Assembly: GCF_000023145.1 (NCBI RefSeq)
Contig: NC_012704.1
Coordinates: forward strand, 434,001-498,000
Direction: 5' to 3'
Origin: Corynebacterium kroppenstedtii DSM 44385
GTDB lineage: Bacteria > Actinomycetota > Actinomycetes > Mycobacteriales > Mycobacteriaceae
DNA: 64,000 nt
Below, one piece after another: positions 7,527 to 16,576 of this stretch. The notes under the pieces were generated by a model. It was not told where the DNA came from and ran no database searches. It saw only the letters and a list, made by a program, of their open reading frames with translations. Made by a program: the position numbers and the translations under genes. The number at the start of each line of letters is the position of its first letter. Position 1 is the first letter of the stretch.

Positions 7527-7555
7527 CAATAACTCGGATTGCACCAGAGACGGTG

Positions 7556-7640
7556 AATAAAAGCCATGAAAATCGTTAGAGAAAAAATGATGTCACCCCT
7601 AGGCACGTAAACGTCTACGGTTGGGGGCATGGCTTTTATT
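7556..7640. repeat. Perfect 13-bp inverted repeat around the fructosamine-kinase promoter and start codon
   Basis: AATAAAAGCCATG (7556-7568) and CATGGCTTTTATT (7628-7640) are exact reverse complements, separated by 59 bases that contain the proposed -10 box. The right arm covers the ATG start. RNA reading through from the ABC operon would carry both arms and could hide the start codon, whereas the gene's own leaderless transcript would lack the left arm. Confidence 0.75.
7616..7621 (+). promoter_or_regulatory. -10 box TACGGT, leaderless start of fructosamine-kinase-like gene
   Basis: Seven bases before ATG 7629. The GGGGG in between is too near the start to be a normal ribosome-binding site. 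Confidence 0.45.
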
Positions 7641-8429
7641 GACGACGATACGTTTACGAAGAACACACATGGCCGGGCTGCCGAATGGGAAGCAGTCGGC
7701 TTGAATTGGCTGCGCGAGGCTGAATCGTCGGGTGGGGCACGCGTCGTTAAGGTTTTCGGTCAGGACGATTCTGTCCCTGGTGGTGGGCTTGTCCTGGAGC
7801 GTTTGGATAATGGTCGCGCCTCAACCCGGTTTGCCCGCGAGTTCGGTGCTGCGCTGTCACACACCCACGAGGCAGGAGCTGTGGCGTTCGGCGCTGGCCC
7901 AGACGGTTGGGAGGGCGATGGCCTTCACGGCCCGAATGATGAGTTAATGCCGCTGAGCTTGAAGCATTATGACCACTGGGGTGAAATGTATGCGGAGGCT
8001 CGCATCATGCCGACGCTGGAGCGCATCAACAGTTCGCAGCGCGGAGCATCCTTGGGAGAACAGGGCAACAAGGCTGTAGAGGCTGTGTGTGAGCGTCTTC
8101 GCGATGGCGATTTCGACGATATCGATACTCCAGCTCGGATCCATGGAGACCTATGGGCGGGCAACGTGATGTGGACTTCGTCCGGGGCGGTGCTGATTGA
8201 CCCGAGTGCCCACGGCGGACACCCACTGACGGATCTCGCCGCACTCGCTCTCTTCGGAGCTCCCAAGCTCGACGCTATTTACGAAGGCTATGAAAGTGAG
8301 GGCTTTCTCAATAAAGGATGGCGGAAACTTATTCCGTTGCACCAGCTAAGCATGTTGCTTAGCCACGTGTACCTCTTCGGAAGCAGCTACGTTCCGTCCA
8401 CGGTTCAAGCAGCCAGCCAGTACGCCTAG
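7629..8429 (+). CDS. Fructosamine kinase family protein
   Basis: A 266-residue cytoplasmic kinase-like protein. IHGDLWAGNVMW and VLIDPSAHGGHPLTDLAAL match the catalytic HGDLWxGN and metal-binding DP blocks of the fructosamine kinase/ketosamine-3-kinase family, related to aminoglycoside phosphotransferases. Members phosphorylate sugar adducts on lysines so that they fall off proteins. Length is close to the bacterial family norm (~270-290). It stands alone, 102 bp behind the ABC operon, with its own promoter and a terminator that overlaps the convergent gene downstream. Confidence 0.85.
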   Translation: MAFIDDDTFTKNTHGRAAEWEAVGLNWLREAESSGGARVVKVFGQDDSVPGGGLVLERLDNGRASTRFAREFGAALSHTHEAGAVAFGAGPDGWEGDGLHGPNDELMPLSLKHYDHWGEMYAEARIMPTLERINSSQRGASLGEQGNKAVEAVCERLRDGDFDDIDTPARIHGDLWAGNVMWTSSGAVLIDPSAHGGHPLTDLAALALFGAPKLDAIYEGYESEGFLNKGWRKLIPLHQLSMLLSHVYLFGSSYVPSTVQAASQYA

Positions 8430-8447
8430 TTCTGTGCAGGTCACCTG

Positions 8448-8492
8448 CCGCCACCGACATCCACCTTTTTAGTGGTGCGTGGCGGTATTTTT
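8448..8492 (+). terminator. Rho-independent terminator after the fructosamine-kinase gene
   Basis: CCGCCA (8448-8453) pairs with TGGCGG (8480-8485), with an inner CCAC/GTGG pair, followed by TATTTTT (8486-8492). It extends into the 3' end of the convergent gene. A separate GCAGGT-C-ACCTGC palindrome lies just upstream at 8437-8449. Confidence 0.6.
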
Positions 8493-9572
8493 GATCCGTC
8501 GTAAAGCGCGGATGAGCTGAGGCACAAATGCAGTGACAATCAGCATGACGATCATCCTGGTCACCTGCATGACGGTAACAATTGGTCCCGCGTCACGGTC
8601 GTGTGCGATAGCCAGGACGATATAACGGCCGCCGGGCGTCGTCGCTAAATATGTTTCAGTGAGCGTCCCAAGGCCTAGGGCTGTGAGTATTCCGGCCATA
8701 ACGCCACATCCCCCCATCAGAACAATAATGCACAGGAATGCGAGTGGAAGGCGTTTAGCGTTAGTTACCAATGATTGTCGGTCAAAAGCTCCACCGGCTT
8801 GCCAACCAATCAAAACAAATGCGGCCGCTTCCAAAACACCAGGTATCGAGATGAGATGTGGTTGCCATTCGCCTATCACAATGGCGATGGCCAAAGGGGC
8901 AAGCAAGCGGGGTGCGGGCAATGGGGTAAAACTGGCAAGCCACCCGGGAATAGTAATCACGGCTAGCACGACCAGCCAGTTCATTATCGAGTGGGAGGAA
9001 AGGTTTACGAGGGGTTCTGAACCAACATCAACATCTCCGCCCACCAGTAGTGGAATTAAAAATGGTAGTGAGAAGGAAACGATAAAAACGCGGAGATACT
9101 GGGCAACAGTGACGTATCGGAAATCTGCGCCCAATTCTTCGGAAAGAACAGACATTGCCGACGCCCCACCGGCGAGCGTTGACATGACTGCGGTGGGTGA
9201 ATCGATTGTTGAAAAACGCGTAATCGCCCATGCGCAGGCAGCGCAGAGAAGCAAAGTGATCCCAATAGCAATAAGTGACGGAAGCGCGTAGGACGCCAAA
9301 CGGTCCGGGGAAGAGTTAACCAAAGGGCCTGCCGCTATGAGCGAAATAACGCCTTGCGAGGGACCGATGGTGGAGCGCGGCGGCCGGATCCGCGTGCTCG
9401 CGATGATCGCTCCGCAGAGCCCACCCACCATCGCGCCCAACATGAGAGGGGAGGGAAGCTGCGCTACCCGGCAGAGTCCTACGGCAACTAGCGTCGCAAT
9501 AATCGCGATAGTCCACCCGACTAGTGACCTGCGGGTACTGGCCTTGATGTGGTGGGTAGTCACCTGATGCAT
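8469..9572 (-). CDS. AbrB family (PF05145) membrane protein
   Basis: A 367-residue protein with about ten membrane segments arranged as two similar halves. The repeated pattern LPSPLMLGAMVGG in the first half and FTPLPAPRLLAPLAIAIVIG in the second is typical of the AbrB/'ammonia monooxygenase' membrane family, which is probably a transporter family; the enzyme name is a historical misnomer. Start: ATG at 9572 has GGGAGG 2 nt upstream, rather close; a GTG three codons later is an alternative. The frame is open to 9629. It ends convergently with the fructosamine-kinase gene. The substrate is unknown. Confidence 0.75.
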   Translation of the reverse strand: MHQVTTHHIKASTRRSLVGWTIAIIATLVAVGLCRVAQLPSPLMLGAMVGGLCGAIIASTRIRPPRSTIGPSQGVISLIAAGPLVNSSPDRLASYALPSLIAIGITLLLCAACAWAITRFSTIDSPTAVMSTLAGGASAMSVLSEELGADFRYVTVAQYLRVFIVSFSLPFLIPLLVGGDVDVGSEPLVNLSSHSIMNWLVVLAVITIPGWLASFTPLPAPRLLAPLAIAIVIGEWQPHLISIPGVLEAAAFVLIGWQAGGAFDRQSLVTNAKRLPLAFLCIIVLMGGCGVMAGILTALGLGTLTETYLATTPGGRYIVLAIAHDRDAGPIVTVMQVTRMIVMLIVTAFVPQLIRALRRIKNTATHH

Positions 9573-9753
9573 CGCCTCCCGGTTGGTGTTGCTAAGTTTA
9601 CGCGGATTGCACGTGAGCTGAGCGTTCACAGCATTCGTACACTAGGCTCCCAGGATGCTCACACCCGACGTACAGGAAACAGGCTGAAAGTGCTCAGTAA
9701 CTTCATATGCGGTGTATGCAGACAAATCATCAGTAATCGTGCACACTGGAACT

Positions 9754-10458
9754 ATGAGTTCTGCTGAAGCCCCCACACGCGTTCTTGTTGTTGATGATGA
9801 AGCAAACATCGTAGAGCTTCTCAAAGTGTCTTTGAAGTTCCAAGGTTTCGAGGTCGCGACCGCGAGTGACGGTGGGGAAGCGTTGGATATTGCACGTTCG
9901 TTCCATCCCGACGCATTTATTCTGGACGTCATGATGCCCCGCATGGACGGGTTCACTCTATTGAGCAAGCTCCGTGCGGATGGCCACGATGCGCCGGTCC
10001 TTTTCCTGACGGCCAAAGATGCCGTTGATGACCGCATTCACGGTTTAACAATTGGTGCCGACGATTACGTCACCAAACCGTTTAGTTTGGAAGAAGTCGT
10101 TACGCGTTTGAAAGTGATTCTTCGCCGCGTCAGCCCGCCAGAAGTGGATGACGATCAACGAATCACCTACGCCGACCTCACCCTGGATGACAATTCACAT
10201 GAGGTAACCAAGGCAGGGGAATACGTGGATTTATCCCCGACGGAATTCAAATTGCTCCGTTACTTGATGGTTAATGCCGAAGTTGTCCTGAGCAAGGCAA
10301 AAATCTTGGACCATGTGTGGAATTACGACTTCGGTGGCGATGGAAACGTTGTTGAATCTTACGTTTCTTATTTGCGTCGGAAAGTGGATAAGGACGAGCC
10401 GCATTTGATTCAGACCGTCAGAGGCGTGGGATACGTTCTCCGCACACCCAGGGCGTAA
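9754..10458 (+). CDS. phoR: OmpR-type response regulator, PhoR (corynebacterial naming) / PhoP-like
   Basis: A 234-residue DNA-binding response regulator. The receiver has the acidic pair D14-D15, phospho-acceptor D58 in FILDVMMPRMDG, and the K of VTKPFS. The OmpR-type winged helix follows from about residue 135 (TEFKLLRYLMV, then VVESYVSYLRRKVD and RGVGYVLR). A histidine kinase gene lies 134 bp downstream. Gene order with ThrE, HIT, purD and pst agrees with the PhoRS system of C. glutamicum, which turns on phosphate-starvation genes. There the regulator is called PhoR and the kinase PhoS. Start ATG 9754 is preferred to 9712, which adds residues outside the receiver fold. Confidence 0.8.
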   Translation: MSSAEAPTRVLVVDDEANIVELLKVSLKFQGFEVATASDGGEALDIARSFHPDAFILDVMMPRMDGFTLLSKLRADGHDAPVLFLTAKDAVDDRIHGLTIGADDYVTKPFSLEEVVTRLKVILRRVSPPEVDDDQRITYADLTLDDNSHEVTKAGEYVDLSPTEFKLLRYLMVNAEVVLSKAKILDHVWNYDFGGDGNVVESYVSYLRRKVDKDEPHLIQTVRGVGYVLRTPRA

Positions 10459-10592
10459 CGAGTATTGCCATCTGGATGCACGGGTAGACCGATGTGCGGT
10501 GCACCGGTGAATTTCATTTGATCGTGTAACGGTTATTCGATTGCTTAACGTAAGGGGCCATTGCCATTTCACTACATTCGCGTTTCAACGCA

Positions 10593-12428
10593 GTGTTACA
10601 ACGTCTGAAAAAGAGTGATGCGCCGAACGACGCTGACACGAGCCAGCCGGTAGCCGCGCAGCAGCCCAGTGCTATCGATCAAACGAACTCATGGGCACTT
10701 CCCACAACGTTTGCTTCCGACGACGGCGCCATCCACGACGCCGACGTCCCCCACGACGCTTCCGCCAACGTCGACGAAGCCAACTCCTCCAGTCCCACGG
10801 GCGTGTCCGGCAACGACGTCGAGTCCTCCCGCAACGACGACGATTCAGCACAGAAGAAAAGCGTGCCGGTTGCTCCGCCGGGGCGGCAAACAACGCGCCC
10901 ACGAAGCTATAGCGAAAAACGTCGGCAAGAATGGGAACGCAAACAACACACAGGCGCAGCTAAGCGCGGCCTCTCGCGGTTGCCCCTGCACACGTCGCTC
11001 ATCATTATCGTGATGGTGATTTCCGCAGGTGGAATGTTCTTCACCGGGCTCGCAGTGACCTCCACGCTGAGGGAATTCATGCAGTCGCGCATCGACGCCT
11101 CGCTGGAATCCACAGCGCATTCGCCCTTCATCGAGCAAGGCCGCCTGCCCGTGCAAAGCGCATACAGCGAAAACCCGAGGCTTCCTAGCCAATACTTTGT
11201 GCAGGTCACACACTCCGACGGGTCCGTCGTGCCCTACGACTACGGGTTCGAGTCCTACCCCAACCTTGACTCGGTCACCCACGAGACGGGCCCCGTTACC
11301 GTCTCAGCCGCCCGAGGTTCGAAATCCACAGCACATTGGCGCGCTATGGCGCTGAAAAGCCAAGACGGCGATCTCGTCGTCGTCGCGGTCTCACTCGACG
11401 ACAACGAGCGCACAATCTCCCGACTCTTCCTCCTCGAAGCCGGCCTGGGAATGCTCGTCCTCGCCGTGCTCCTCATTCTGACCTGGTACGTTGTCCGACG
11501 ATCACTCCGGCCTCTCAGCCACGTGGAACGCGTCGCTGGAAAAATTGCCGACGGTGACCTCTCTCAGCGTCTCCCAGAATGGCCGCCGGACACCGAAGTC
11601 GGTGCGCTCTCACGGTCGCTGAACAAGATGTTGGCGCAAATTGAGCAATCCTTCGTCGCAGTGGAACGAAGTGAAGCAGAAGCTCAGGAAAATGCTCGCG
11701 TTGCACGCAAAGCAGAAGCACAAGCGCGCGAAGCAGAGCAAACCATGCGTCGTTTTATAGGCGATGCATCTCACGAATTACGTACGCCATTGACATCAGT
11801 CAGCGGGTACGCGGAGCTCTATCGGACGGGCCAAACCGACGATCTCAACCTTGTGCTGGATAGTATCTCCGCCGAGGCAGAAAGAATGAGCGTTTTAGTC
11901 CAAGACCTTTTGGATCTTGCACGGATGGATAATTCGCGTCCATTGGAACACAAGAGTGTCGATATCCTCAGTGTCGCAATCAGTGTTATTCAGAACATGA
12001 AAGTCAACTATCCTGATCGCGATATTTCCATGACAAACAACTGCGTGGAACCACCCATAGTCACAGGCGATAGCGCCCGCCTTCACCAGGTTCTCACCAA
12101 CCTGATGACGAACGCCCTCAAACACGCAGGTCCAGAGGCTGCCGTGCGCATCGCTCTGGACGATTCGACCCTGGGAACGTCACCGAAGAAGAAAGCGGTG
12201 CGAATTCGGGTCATCGATAATGGTGTAGGAATACCGCCAGAGGATAGTGAGCACATTTTCGAGCGCTTCTACCGAGCCGATTCATCCCGATCACGACATC
12301 AGGGTGGAGGCTCCGGATTGGGCTTATCCATCGTTCAAGGTTTAGTGGAACAGCACGGTGGAAAAGTCACCGTCGATAGCGTCGTCGATGAGGGAACCAC
12401 ATTTACTGTTCTTTTGCCCCACGAATAG
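10593..12428 (+). CDS. phoS: Sensor histidine kinase, PhoS-like
   Basis: A membrane sensor of 611 residues. A ~125-residue cytosolic region rich in D, S, P and A comes first, then a helix at ~133-155, an extracytoplasmic sensor domain, a second helix at ~283-303, HAMP, a coiled-coil-like stretch, the HisKA box with H394 (GDASHELRTPLTSVSGY), and a HATPase with the N, G1, F and G2 boxes (LTNLMTNALKH, DNGVGIPPE, ERFYRADSSRSR, GSGLGLSIV). It should phosphorylate the regulator encoded upstream. The GTG at 10593 has no ribosome site; an in-frame ATT at 10566 has AAGGGG 8 nt before it and could be the real, rare start. The 3' end overlaps the convergent esterase by 26 bp. Confidence 0.82.
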   Translation: MLQRLKKSDAPNDADTSQPVAAQQPSAIDQTNSWALPTTFASDDGAIHDADVPHDASANVDEANSSSPTGVSGNDVESSRNDDDSAQKKSVPVAPPGRQTTRPRSYSEKRRQEWERKQHTGAAKRGLSRLPLHTSLIIIVMVISAGGMFFTGLAVTSTLREFMQSRIDASLESTAHSPFIEQGRLPVQSAYSENPRLPSQYFVQVTHSDGSVVPYDYGFESYPNLDSVTHETGPVTVSAARGSKSTAHWRAMALKSQDGDLVVVAVSLDDNERTISRLFLLEAGLGMLVLAVLLILTWYVVRRSLRPLSHVERVAGKIADGDLSQRLPEWPPDTEVGALSRSLNKMLAQIEQSFVAVERSEAEAQENARVARKAEAQAREAEQTMRRFIGDASHELRTPLTSVSGYAELYRTGQTDDLNLVLDSISAEAERMSVLVQDLLDLARMDNSRPLEHKSVDILSVAISVIQNMKVNYPDRDISMTNNCVEPPIVTGDSARLHQVLTNLMTNALKHAGPEAAVRIALDDSTLGTSPKKKAVRIRVIDNGVGIPPEDSEHIFERFYRADSSRSRHQGGGSGLGLSIVQGLVEQHGGKVTVDSVVDEGTTFTVLLPHE

Positions 12429-13377
12429 AATTCTTGCGGGTGGAGTCCTCGCGAGCAGATTCCCCACGAATAGGGCTTTTCGCGATGGCAGCCTTCACCA
12501 TCGCGATGGCCCGCCCGTCGCGCGGCAACAAATTGTGCAGTATCTTCGCGCCGGGAAAATAATCCTGAAGAAGAACCGGCGTCACGTGGTCCGTCGGCAC
12601 ATCAAACGCAGCACTGGGCCGCACAATGTAATCGGTGCTGCTAGCGATGGGAATAACTTCTATCGACCGATCGACTCCGCGTAACGCCCGCTGCAAATCC
12701 GGCGAGTCCTTGAACTGATCTTCAGCCGACGCGCCGACGGCCCAATATGCAAACCTGTGCGTCAACCGAAAGAAAACCGAAAGAACGGGGCCATACGAGG
12801 ACACATCTTTCGGTAACAGTTTCCACCGAGGAATTCCCGAAAAATGGCCACCCAACCCAATAATCCGGCGAATTGTGACAACACTCTGAACCTCAGGCCG
12901 CGACGCAGCGAGAAGCGCAATCAATCCACCCCGAGAATGACCAAGCAGAATAAGTTTCCGAGCGTGAATCTTTTGGCTCAGATCAATAATCTGTTCCGCT
13001 AATTCATCGACACATTCATCAACGGGTGCGGTACCTGCCTCGCCATAATCAACATAAAAAGTCCGCCGGTCCGTGATATACCGAACAAGAACTTCCCAAT
13101 TGCCTTTCGCTCCGATCATCCCGTGCACACAGAGCAGCGGTGGATTTTCATCATCCGCTATCGGGCTAAAATCCTGCTCCGGCACCCGCCCCATATCGGG
13201 AACATGCGCCATGGCAGGTATCCGCTCGCCACGATGAAAACGCCCATCCTCGTCGGTGTAGGGGTGCACGCGTGACGAACCAGCCCACTGATGCCCGCGG
13301 GGGCGAAGCATCCGCGGTTTCACGTGCAGAGGATGCGCGGTCATCGCCCCACGCAGTCGTCGAGACACTTTGAGCAT
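12403..13377 (-). CDS. Alpha/beta-hydrolase, lipase/esterase type
   Basis: A 324-residue hydrolase. [11 protein letters not shown] (79-89) is the oxyanion strand-loop, and LLGHSRGG contains the nucleophile S148 in the G-x-S-x-G elbow. A late DY/H region ([13 protein letters not shown], then DHVTPVLL) may provide the acid and histidine. No signal peptide is evident, so it is probably cytoplasmic or membrane-associated. It starts 20 nt after the HIT gene on the same strand and is probably co-transcribed. Substrate unknown; lipid or ester hydrolysis is inferred from the fold. Basic, low-complexity tail of about 25 residues. Confidence 0.75.
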   Translation of the reverse strand: MLKVSRRLRGAMTAHPLHVKPRMLRPRGHQWAGSSRVHPYTDEDGRFHRGERIPAMAHVPDMGRVPEQDFSPIADDENPPLLCVHGMIGAKGNWEVLVRYITDRRTFYVDYGEAGTAPVDECVDELAEQIIDLSQKIHARKLILLGHSRGGLIALLAASRPEVQSVVTIRRIIGLGGHFSGIPRWKLLPKDVSSYGPVLSVFFRLTHRFAYWAVGASAEDQFKDSPDLQRALRGVDRSIEVIPIASSTDYIVRPSAAFDVPTDHVTPVLLQDYFPGAKILHNLLPRDGRAIAMVKAAIAKSPIRGESAREDSTRKNSIRGAKEQ

Positions 13378-13397
13378 CGTCAGCTATTCACCGTCAG

Positions 13398-13832
13398 TTA
13401 TTTGTCGTCGACTCCGGTATCGATCCCGGCCTTGGTCAGCTCCGCGCGGATCTTTGCAGCGGCAGCGTCCATGGCATCCGGGTCGGTATCGTCGGTACGC
13501 ATGATGTTTTGCAAGCTATAGCCGGACATGTCGGAAGCCGGGAAGACATGGACGTGAGCATGGGGAACTTCAAATCCCGCGATCAGCATGCCGGCACGAG
13601 GCGCGTCGAAGGCGTCGGTAATGGCGCGGCCAATGTTGTGGGCGACGGCAGAAACATGCGCCCATTCGTCGAGACTCAGGTCCGTCCACCGGTCAACTTC
13701 CTTAATGGGGACAACCAAGGTGTGACCGTACGCGATGGGTTCGATGGTGAGGAATGCGGCGACGGTGTCGTCGCGGTACACGAACCGACCTGGGATCTCG
13801 CCGTTGATGATTTTCGTGAATACGGTAGCCAT
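13398..13832 (-). CDS. HIT family nucleotide hydrolase
   Basis: A 144-residue protein with [15 protein letters not shown] at the start and the histidine triad HAHVHVFP (H-x-H-x-H), as in Hint/HinT purine nucleoside phosphoramidases. Members hydrolyse AMP-lysine or related nucleotidyl conjugates. Length and motif positions fit the family. ATG 13832 lies 6 nt after TACCCT and looks leaderless. It is divergent from purD (72 bp apart) and probably shares a transcript with the esterase that follows. Confidence 0.92.
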   Translation of the reverse strand: MATVFTKIINGEIPGRFVYRDDTVAAFLTIEPIAYGHTLVVPIKEVDRWTDLSLDEWAHVSAVAHNIGRAITDAFDAPRAGMLIAGFEVPHAHVHVFPASDMSGYSLQNIMRTDDTDPDAMDAAAAKIRAELTKAGIDTGVDDK

Positions 13833-13838
13833 AAGTCC

Positions 13839-13844
13839 AGGGTA
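13839..13844 (-). promoter_or_regulatory. -10 box TACCCT, leaderless start of HIT gene
   Basis: Six bases before ATG 13832; no ribosome-binding site intervenes. Confidence 0.5.
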
Positions 13845-13891
13845 GCTATTTCCGAAGTGGGTAAAAAGCTTTGTATGTCAGGTGGGTGCCT

Positions 13892-13897
13892 TAGAGT
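13892..13897 (+). promoter_or_regulatory. -10 box TAGAGT, leaderless start of purD
   Basis: Seven bases before ATG 13905; divergent from the HIT promoter 50 bp away. Confidence 0.5.
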
Positions 13898-13904
13898 ATT
13901 GGGT

Positions 13905-15185
13905 ATGCAGATTCTTGTCCTGGGTAATGGTTCTCGTGAGCACGCTCTTCTTTATTCGTTGTCCAAAGATTCGCAGGTGAGTGGGCTGCACGTCGCCCCG
14001 GGTAATGATGGGATGACCGCGATCGCGCAGCTTCACCCCGATATCGACATCAACGACGGCTCGCAGGTTGTTGGCTTAGCGACGTCATTAGGTGCGGATT
14101 TGGTGGTGATTGGTCCGGAAGCACCGCTGGTCGCTGGGGTGGCGGACGCTCTTCGCGACGCTCATATCCCCGTGTTTGGGCCGGGCGGCCAGGCTGCGCA
14201 GATCGAGGGGTCGAAGGCGTTCGCCAAGGACGTGATGAAGGCTGCTAATGTGCGTACTGCCCAGGCGGAGTCCCTGCAACCAGGGGCATCGGCGGATCAG
14301 GTCGACGCTGTCCTGAACGACTTTGGCCCGACGTTTGTCGTGAAAGATGATGGGCTGGCCGGCGGTAAAGGTGTTGTTGTGACACAGGACCGCGACGAAG
14401 CCCGCGACCATGCGGTCGCTGTATTGGAGTCGGGTCACCCGGTGTTGGTGGAGTCCTTCCTCGACGGTCCGGAGATTTCCCTGTTTTGCCTGGTAGATAG
14501 CGATACGGTGGTGCCTTTGTTGCCGGCTCAGGACCACAAGCGCGTTGGCGAGGGAGATACGGGTCCCAATACGGGCGGAATGGGTGCCTATGCACCGCTT
14601 CCGTGGTTGCCCGAGGGCGCCGTTGACCGGATTGTTGATGAGATCGTGCAGCCGGTGGCCTCAGAGATGGTGAAGCGCGGCTGCCCCTTTAACGGGCTGC
14701 TTTACGCGGGTTTGGCCTGGGGGAAGGAAGGTCCGGTGGTCGTCGAGTTCAACTGCCGCTTTGGGGATCCGGAAACTCAAGCGGTGCTGGAGCTTCTCGA
14801 TACTCCGTTGGCAGGGGTGCTGAACTCCGTGGCGACGGGCCACTTGGCAGATGTACCCCCGTTGACCTGGAAAGATGGCTACGCCGTGACGGTGGTGTTG
14901 GCCGCCCAGGGGTACCCAGCGGGACCGCGAAAGGGAGACCCCATTTCGGGCGCGGAGCCCGGTACGGAGGACGACGGCGTCCGGCACGCGGGTGTTGCGC
15001 GGCTCGGCGACCGCTTAGTGTCCTCGGGCGGACGTGTGCTCAGCGTGGTTGGCGTCGGCAAGGATCTAGACGAAGCACGGGCAAAGGTGTATCGAAAGAT
15101 GGAAGGTATATCGTTGCCGGGCGGGCATTATCGGCGCGATATTGCTCAGAAGGCCGTCGAGGGCCGTATTGGCATCGCAAACTGA
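13905..15185 (+). CDS. purD: Phosphoribosylamine-glycine ligase (GARS)
   Basis: Second step of purine synthesis: joins glycine to phosphoribosylamine with ATP. The 426 residues are the normal single-domain length. [13 protein letters not shown] opens the protein; [12 protein letters not shown], the ATP-grasp region [14 protein letters not shown] and the metal-binding [14 protein letters not shown] are intact. The frame is open far upstream to 13509, but that part is antisense to the HIT gene; ATG 13905 gives the family N terminus and sits 7 nt after a -10 box. An aminotransferase gene follows closely downstream. Confidence 0.96.
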   Translation: MQILVLGNGSREHALLYSLSKDSQVSGLHVAPGNDGMTAIAQLHPDIDINDGSQVVGLATSLGADLVVIGPEAPLVAGVADALRDAHIPVFGPGGQAAQIEGSKAFAKDVMKAANVRTAQAESLQPGASADQVDAVLNDFGPTFVVKDDGLAGGKGVVVTQDRDEARDHAVAVLESGHPVLVESFLDGPEISLFCLVDSDTVVPLLPAQDHKRVGEGDTGPNTGGMGAYAPLPWLPEGAVDRIVDEIVQPVASEMVKRGCPFNGLLYAGLAWGKEGPVVVEFNCRFGDPETQAVLELLDTPLAGVLNSVATGHLADVPPLTWKDGYAVTVVLAAQGYPAGPRKGDPISGAEPGTEDDGVRHAGVARLGDRLVSSGGRVLSVVGVGKDLDEARAKVYRKMEGISLPGGHYRRDIAQKAVEGRIGIAN

Positions 15186-15207
15186 TCTGGAGGAGTGCAG
15201 AGTAACA

Positions 15208-16488
15208 GTGGGACGTGACAATTCGGAGTCAGCCGATTACAGCGGAATGAATTATTCGGAGGATCAGCATTCAAATTCGGGTAGCTCTGGAAAGGATTAT
15301 GGCTTAGCAATTCAACGCGGCCATGCCGATCCTTTTTATACGATGGAAATGGTGGCCCGCACCGCGGAAAGAGAAGCCGAGAAGCATGACACGGTGCCGT
15401 TATGTATCGGCCAGCCGTCTACTCCCGCGCCGCGCGTTGTCCGAGATGTTGCTATTGAAGCCATCCAAAACGACAAACTGGGATATACTGAAGCGTTAGG
15501 TATTCAACCGTTGCGTGAGCGTATTGCTCGGTGGCATTCCGAAACATATGGGACGGATACCAAGGCCGATAACGTTATTGTCACGACGGGGTCCTCGGGC
15601 GCATTCGTTGCCATTTTCGCAGCGTGCCTGCCCTTCGGTGGGACGGTTGCCCTGTCGAGCCCCGGGTATGCGGCATACCGCAATGTTCTTCAAGCATTGG
15701 GTAATTCCTTTATTGATATCCCGACGACGGCCGAAACCCGGTTCCATATGACCCGTAAGCACCTTGAGGATCTTGCTCAGGCGGGGAATAAGCCGGATAT
15801 GGTGTTGATTACGTCGCCAAATAATCCGACAGGGTCAATTATTGATCCCGACGAATTGCGCGCAATTTCACAGTGGTGCGATGAAACTGACACGGTGTTG
15901 GTCTCTGATGAGATTTACCACGGAATTAGTTATGGTCGGCCGACCGTGACGGCGAGGTCGCTTTCCGATCGTGCCGTGGTTATTGGCTCGACATCTAAGT
16001 ACTTCTCCATGACGGGCTGGCGTTTGGGTTGGCTGATCATTCCTGATGATCCGACGCTACGGGAAACGATTGAAAATATCTTAGGAAACATTTCTCTTTG
16101 TGCTCCCGCTCTTTCGCAGATCGCGGCAACCCGCGTGTTCGACGATGATGCCCTGGCCGAGCTTCGCGTACATGTCGAGCGCTACAAAGAAAACCACGAC
16201 ATTCTTAACAAGGAGCTGCCCGCAGTGGGACTGCCCCGCTTCGCGCCCTCCGACGGTGCTTTCTACTTCTGGGTTGATGTGTCGAATTACACCGACGATT
16301 CCGTCGCCTTCGCCCACGAGCTCCTTGACGCCACGGGTGTGTCGGTCTCTCCGGGGACTGACTTTGATGGAAGCGCCGACAAAGCGCTGGGCAAGAAGTA
16401 CGTCCGCGTGAGCTACGCGGGCACACCCGAAGAGATGCGGGAAGCGTGCCGTCGTTTGAAGCCATTCTTGGAGGCCCGGCGTCGGTAA
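15208..16488 (+). CDS. Class I/II pyridoxal-phosphate aminotransferase
   Basis: A 426-residue fold-type I PLP enzyme. SPNNPTGSI contains the substrate/PLP-binding Asn, VSDEIYHGISY the Asp and Tyr that hold the ring, and STSKYFSMTGWRLGW the Schiff-base Lys. The general class resembles aspartate/aromatic aminotransferases; the exact donor is not readable. It begins 22 bp after purD, so is probably co-transcribed. Start: GTG 15208, with GGAGGA 13 nt upstream, which is rather far; ATG 15247 is an alternative. The first ~35 residues are low-complexity (S, N, D, G rich). Confidence 0.82.
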   Translation: MGRDNSESADYSGMNYSEDQHSNSGSSGKDYGLAIQRGHADPFYTMEMVARTAEREAEKHDTVPLCIGQPSTPAPRVVRDVAIEAIQNDKLGYTEALGIQPLRERIARWHSETYGTDTKADNVIVTTGSSGAFVAIFAACLPFGGTVALSSPGYAAYRNVLQALGNSFIDIPTTAETRFHMTRKHLEDLAQAGNKPDMVLITSPNNPTGSIIDPDELRAISQWCDETDTVLVSDEIYHGISYGRPTVTARSLSDRAVVIGSTSKYFSMTGWRLGWLIIPDDPTLRETIENILGNISLCAPALSQIAATRVFDDDALAELRVHVERYKENHDILNKELPAVGLPRFAPSDGAFYFWVDVSNYTDDSVAFAHELLDATGVSVSPGTDFDGSADKALGKKYVRVSYAGTPEEMREACRRLKPFLEARRR

Positions 16489-16564
16489 CTCCGATTAGTG
16501 TGTCGGTAAAAGTGTCTGCCATATCCGGGTGGTGTCGTGGCTGGTTATGGCCCTGGTAGCCCCC

Positions 16565-16570
16565 TAGACT
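16565..16570 (+). promoter_or_regulatory. -10 box TAGACT, leaderless start of purB
   Basis: Six bases before GTG 16577. It supports this GTG as the start despite the lack of a ribosome-binding site. Confidence 0.5.
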
Positions 16571-16576
16571 GATAGT

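Noticed and set aside
13509..13904. Upstream extension of purD
   Set aside because: Antisense to the HIT gene; purD begins at its conserved N terminus at 13905.
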